38,353 bases of DNA, from the NCBI GenBank assembly GCA_913060565.1, contig CAJXRU010000029.1, positions 1 through 38,353 of the forward strand, in the 5' to 3' direction. Both the position numbers and the translations under genes were made by a program. Source of the stretch: an uncultured Gammaproteobacteria bacterium (GTDB lineage: Bacteria > Pseudomonadota > Gammaproteobacteria > Enterobacterales > Psychrobiaceae). Under the pieces are notes generated by a model, which did not search any database, was not told the origin of the DNA, and saw only the letters and a list, made by a program, of their open reading frames with translations. How positions within the stretch are numbered: position 1 is the first letter of the stretch; every line of letters begins with the position of its first letter. Shown here piece by piece: positions 35,190-38,353 of this stretch.

Positions 35190-35468
35190 CTAAGGTAAAA
35201 CAATCGCAACAGCGTTATCAATCAACGCTTCTTTATGCGCTTTAGTTTTTTTCTTGATATAGGCTTCTAAGCGGCATGCTTCACGACGACATGACGCTGA
35301 TTGATTAAATGCAAGGGTCACTGGTCGTCGTGCTCTTGTATATTTGGCCCCTTTTTCACTCTCATTATGTTCTTTGAGGCGTCTCTGGAGATCCGTAGTG
35401 ACGCCGCAATATAACGAGTCGTCATTGCATCGCAATAAATACACAAACCAAGCACTATTATCTTTCAT
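35190..35468 (-). CDS. GIY-YIG domain protein (UPF0213/YhbQ family)
   Basis: A 92-residue single-domain GIY-YIG protein. WFVYLLRC and LYCGVTTDLQRRLKEHN give the VYL...YCG version of the motif with the catalytic-type Arg (RRLKEH); ARRPVTLAF and the EAYIKKKTKAHKEALI helix follow, as in YhbQ-like proteins. ATG 35468 is chosen because the domain begins there. The frame stays open upstream to 35576, but the extra residues look non-homologous. Cellular role uncertain; members are linked to DNA-end processing. Confidence 0.85.
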   Translation of the reverse strand: MKDNSAWFVYLLRCNDDSLYCGVTTDLQRRLKEHNESEKGAKYTRARRPVTLAFNQSASCRREACRLEAYIKKKTKAHKEALIDNAVAIVLP

Positions 35469-35634
35469 ATCAACTTCTGACAACATTAATTGGTGGATTT
35501 TACCAATTAGTGAGCACATCACCAATTTATATTTCATAAAAACGTAAATTAACCTTTTAATACAATAAATTAACACTATGGCGCTAACATTGCTTAATCG
35601 AGAATATATACATTCTAGTTAACAATAGGCGTCT

Positions 35635-35862
35635 ATGAACTCCCTTAGAAAAACAATTATTACCTTAGTTGGCGGCGGACTACTCGCTTTTGGCCTCATT
35701 TTTATATTACTTCCCGGAACAGTGATTATTCTCCCTATTGCTTTGGCTATTCTCGCGCTTGAATATGATTGGGCTCGCCGCTATGTCAAAGTAGCTCAAC
35801 GCATGCTCACTAAAAGCGCCAAGAAAATGGATCAATTTGTTGCTAAATGCCGAAGAAAATAG
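35635..35862 (+). CDS. Small PGPGW-type membrane protein
   Basis: A 75-residue inner-membrane protein with two closely spaced hydrophobic segments (~7-25 and 27-45) around LLPGTVIILPIALAILALE, followed by DWARRYVK and a basic tail. This matches the family usually annotated as PGPGW putative transmembrane protein; function unknown. It lies 60 bases before rpiA on the same strand, but no functional link is implied. Confidence 0.75.
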   Translation: MNSLRKTIITLVGGGLLAFGLIFILLPGTVIILPIALAILALEYDWARRYVKVAQRMLTKSAKKMDQFVAKCRRK

Positions 35863-35925
35863 TGCTAAGCAATCGCCTGTTAGCTACAATAGCGGCTCTT
35901 TAACGTTTAGCGATTGGATTAAGTG

Positions 35926-36588
35926 ATGAATCAAGATGAAATGAAAAAAGCAGCAGGCTGGGCAGCCTTAGAATATATCGAAAAAGATACTATTGTTGGT
36001 GTCGGTACTGGCTCAACTGTCAATCATTTTATTGATGCCTTAGGGTCGATCAAAGGCGATATTGAAGGTGCGGTTTCAAGCTCAGAAGAATCTACCAAGC
36101 GTTTAAAAGAATATGGCATTCCTGTCTTTGATTTAAATACCGTTGACGAGCTAAGTGTTTACGTTGATGGCGCTGATGAAATCAACGAAAAAATGCAAAT
36201 GATTAAAGGCGGCGGCGCAGCACTTACGCGAGAGAAAATCATTGCAGCGGTTGCGCAAAAGTTTATCTGCATTGCTGATGAGTCTAAATTCGTTACTCAC
36301 CTTGGTGCATTCCCATTACCAGTTGAAGTTATTCCGATGGCTCGTTCATATGTAGCACGTCAAATTGTTAAGCTAGGTGGCGATCCAGTCTATCGTGAAG
36401 GCGTTATTACCGACAACGGTAATGTCATTCTAGATGTTTACAATTGGTCGGTTGAAGATGCGAAAAATTTAGAGCGTGAATTAAACGAGATTGTTGGCGT
36501 CGTCACTAACGGTTTCTTTGCACAGCGCGGTGCTGATGAATTATTAATGGCAACACCTCAAGGTGTCAAAAAAGTCGCTAATAAATAA
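35926..36588 (+). CDS. rpiA: Ribose-5-phosphate isomerase A
   Basis: A 220-residue cytoplasmic enzyme interconverting ribose 5-phosphate and ribulose 5-phosphate in the pentose phosphate pathway. It is close to E. coli RpiA along its whole length: [16 protein letters not shown] (phosphate loop), YVDGADEIN (active-site acids), [12 protein letters not shown] (catalytic Glu after LTR) and [12 protein letters not shown] 35926 is chosen; a GTG directly before it (35923) is in frame. GGA lies seven bases upstream. The 7-bp GCGATTG (35910-35916), whose last base starts that GGA, has a complement at 35870-35876, so a hairpin touching the ribosome site is possible. Confidence 0.97.
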   Translation: MNQDEMKKAAGWAALEYIEKDTIVGVGTGSTVNHFIDALGSIKGDIEGAVSSSEESTKRLKEYGIPVFDLNTVDELSVYVDGADEINEKMQMIKGGGAALTREKIIAAVAQKFICIADESKFVTHLGAFPLPVEVIPMARSYVARQIVKLGGDPVYREGVITDNGNVILDVYNWSVEDAKNLERELNEIVGVVTNGFFAQRGADELLMATPQGVKKVANK

Positions 36589-36965
36589 CACGCCGAACAA
36601 CATCTGAGAAACAGCAGCCAATCATCGACTGTTGTTTCTTATTGTCATCAAATCAGTCAATAATTTCCTAAAAATCATCGTAAAATCTGTTCGTTTCTAT
36701 CTCACATTATCATCTCAAGTTCACTTAACACCTATTTAAACATTTTATTAACATTAACGATTGATATTTCCCTATATAGTCATCAGTTATATCCAATATA
36801 CTCTTATGAAATAGCTATAAATAATTCCTAAAAGGGCTTTAAATACGCGAGTTTTGATTGCTATACTGCAGTTAACTTATAGTTTGATTAAACTCTTTAC
36901 TTAGGCTGCTATAGTTTTTATTTAATTTAACGATTACCCGCTAAAACTTGCTAGGAAAATTAACA
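36589..36965 (+). other. Intergenic region rpiA-serA with terminator-like hairpin and promoter
   Basis: No gene is seen. A stem GAAACAGCAG (36608-36617) / CTGTTGTTTC (36629-36638), with one G-T pair and a T-rich tail, may terminate rpiA. Further along, TTGATT (36854-36859), 18 bp, TATAGT (36878-36883) is a plausible serA promoter; TATACT at 36862-36867 is an alternative -10. The rest is AT-rich with no recognised motif. Confidence 0.45.
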
Positions 36966-38201
36966 ATGGCTCATTTTTCACTCGAAAAGAACAAAATTAA
37001 AGTATTACTTTTAGAAGGCTTGCATCCAAGTTCATTGGAAGTCTTTGAAAAAGCTGGTTATACCAATATCGAGTGCCTAAAAACCTCCTTACCAGAGGAA
37101 GAGCTCATTGAAAAAATTAAAGATGTTCACTTCATTGGTATTCGTTCTCGCACTAATTTAAACGCCAATGTTATTGCAGCTGCGCAAAAGCTCGTCGCTA
37201 TCGGCTGTTTCTGTATCGGTACAAACCAAGTTGACTTAAATGCTGCAGAGCAACGTGGTATTCCGGTATTTAACGCGCCATTCTCTAATACCCGTTCAGT
37301 GGCTGAGCTTGTATTAGGTGAAATTTTACTTCTATTACGTGGCATTCCAGAGAAAAGCGCTAAAGCGCATCGTGGTGAATGGTTAAAATCAGCCGTTGGT
37401 TCATTTGAAGCGCGTGGCAAACAATTAGGCATTATCGGTTATGGTCACATTGGTACTCAATTAGGCATCTTGGCTGAAAACTTAGGTATGCGTGTTAAAT
37501 TCTACGATATTGAAGACAAGCTTCCTTTAGGTAACGCGAGTCAAATTGCGAACTTAAATGAATTATTAGCCACCTCTGACGTGGTGACTTTACATGTACC
37601 AGAGACAGTTCAAACCAAATACATGATCGCTAAAGCGCAATTTGATCAGATGAAGCAAGGTGCGATCTTTATTAATGCATCACGCGGCACCGTTGTTGAA
37701 ATTGACGATTTAGCTCAAGCGTTAACGTCTAATCAACTAAGCGGCGCAGCAATCGACGTGTTCCCTGTCGAGCCAAAATCAAACAACGAAGAGTTTGTTT
37801 CGCCACTACGCGGTATCGACAATGTTATTTTAACGCCTCATGTAGGTGGTAGTACTCAGGAAGCGCAAGCCAATATTGGCTTTGAAGTATCAGGAAAACT
37901 TGTTAAGTATTCAGACAATGGGTCGACATTATCAGCGGTTAACTTTCCTGAAGTATCTCTACCGGCACATGATGGCAGCACGCGTTTATTGCACATTCAT
38001 AAAAACCAACCGGGTATTATGAACCAAATTAATATGGCCTTTGCCAAGCACGATATCAACATCACCGCCCAATACTTACAAACTACTGCCGACATTGGTT
38101 ACGTAGTAATGGAAGTTGAAGCGAAGGATGCTGAAATTGCTTTTGATGAGTTACAAAAAATTGATGGCACTATCCGTGTTAGGTCACTGCATTCTGCATA
38201 A
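36966..38201 (+). CDS. serA: D-3-phosphoglycerate dehydrogenase
   Basis: A 411-residue cytoplasmic enzyme for the first step of serine synthesis. It closely follows E. coli SerA: GCFCIGTNQVDL, the NAD-binding GIIGYGHIGTQLG (~155-167), catalytic Arg240 (NASRGTVV), Glu269 (FPVEP) and His292 (TPHVGGSTQEA), and a C-terminal ACT domain (~340-411, LLHIHKNQPGIMNQI) that carries serine feedback control. The start is ATG 36966 with AGGAAA upstream; an in-frame TTG at 36948 is not supported. Confidence 0.97.
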   Translation: MAHFSLEKNKIKVLLLEGLHPSSLEVFEKAGYTNIECLKTSLPEEELIEKIKDVHFIGIRSRTNLNANVIAAAQKLVAIGCFCIGTNQVDLNAAEQRGIPVFNAPFSNTRSVAELVLGEILLLLRGIPEKSAKAHRGEWLKSAVGSFEARGKQLGIIGYGHIGTQLGILAENLGMRVKFYDIEDKLPLGNASQIANLNELLATSDVVTLHVPETVQTKYMIAKAQFDQMKQGAIFINASRGTVVEIDDLAQALTSNQLSGAAIDVFPVEPKSNNEEFVSPLRGIDNVILTPHVGGSTQEAQANIGFEVSGKLVKYSDNGSTLSAVNFPEVSLPAHDGSTRLLHIHKNQPGIMNQINMAFAKHDINITAQYLQTTADIGYVVMEVEAKDAEIAFDELQKIDGTIRVRSLHSA

Positions 38202-38223
38202 AAATTAAAAAGTAGTATCACTT

Positions 38224-38254
38224 ATGGCGCAACAATCTTTGATTCTTGCGCCAT
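38224..38254 (+). terminator. Hairpin after serA, likely terminator
   Basis: ATGGCGCAA (38224-38232) pairs perfectly with TTGCGCCAT (38246-38254). An inner AATC/GATT pairing extends the stem with one mismatch and a three-base loop. The tail (TGTTATTG) is only moderately T-rich. Confidence 0.6.
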
Positions 38255-38353
38255 TGTTATTGATACCCGTTACCATTGAAGATGCTTGTTTCAGAGCTCG
38301 GGTAGAATTCGAATACAAGGCATGATTTGTAATTAATGGTCATTCCCTGATTA
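38255..38353. other. Contig end, no gene; possibly a dispersed intergenic repeat
   Basis: No open frame with a ribosome site is seen. The contig stops within this sequence, and its style (CTTGTTTCAGAG, ATACAAGGCA, GGTCATTCCC) reminds me of multicopy intergenic repeats in Alteromonadales that often break short-read assemblies. That resemblance is from memory only. Confidence 0.25.

Noticed and set aside
35870-35916. Riboswitch or thermosensor before rpiA
   Set aside because: Only a 7-bp complement 33 bases apart touches the ribosome-site region. This is too weak to list as a regulatory element beyond a note in the rpiA entry.

Overview
The window looks like a draft-assembly contig from a marine gammaproteobacterium of the Alteromonadales (Colwellia/Thalassotalea/Shewanella-like). 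It is AT-rich (roughly 38-40% GC by eye). RpiA and SerA resemble their enterobacterial counterparts, aroF-tyrA sits convergent to pheA, and the adhesin locus has the gene order of the Shewanella bpf operon. These assignments rest on recalled family features, not database searches. Bases 1-52 are not genomic: they are the end of an Illumina P7/Nextera adapter with an i7 index, so the first real gene is a 5'-truncated M16 peptidase.

Region 1 (about 0.8-22.3 kb, + strand) is a complete Lap-type biofilm adhesin system. It comprises a 4261-residue type I secreted adhesin, its ABC transporter (LapB), membrane-fusion protein (LapC) and TolC-like channel (LapE), an OmpA-like lipoprotein, the periplasmic cysteine protease LapG, and the inside-out c-di-GMP receptor LapD with degenerate GGDEF and EAL domains. 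The expected logic is that LapD bound to c-di-GMP holds LapG, so the adhesin stays plugged in the outer-membrane channel; when c-di-GMP falls, LapG cuts the adhesin N-terminus and releases it. Points of interest are a TASG sequence where the usual TAAG LapG site is expected, a two-domain higher-order repeat, a GC-rich block inside the gene, an internal RTX-like module, and a perfect hairpin between the adhesin and its transporter.

Region 2 (22.3-27.9 kb) holds an M14 carboxypeptidase of the cytosolic type and a small secreted protein of unknown function, with two strong inverted repeats around them. Next come the aromatic amino-acid genes: pheA (+) with a TyrR-like box over its promoter, convergent with aroF-tyrA (-).

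Region 3 (27.9-33.7 kb, - strand) is a tightly packed gene set: queG (epoxyqueuosine reductase), then a BMP-family ABC importer (binding protein, double ATPase, two permeases). The coupling of queG to a nucleoside-type importer is the most suggestive functional association outside the adhesin locus.

Region 4 (33.8-38.3 kb) is housekeeping: a PCu(A)C copper chaperone, a PlsC-type acyltransferase, a GIY-YIG protein, a small PGPGW-type membrane protein, rpiA and serA. No tRNA, rRNA, CRISPR array, insertion sequence or prophage gene was seen. I found no convincing undescribed system. The best leads are the variant LapG site, the mosaic adhesin and the queG/BMP linkage.
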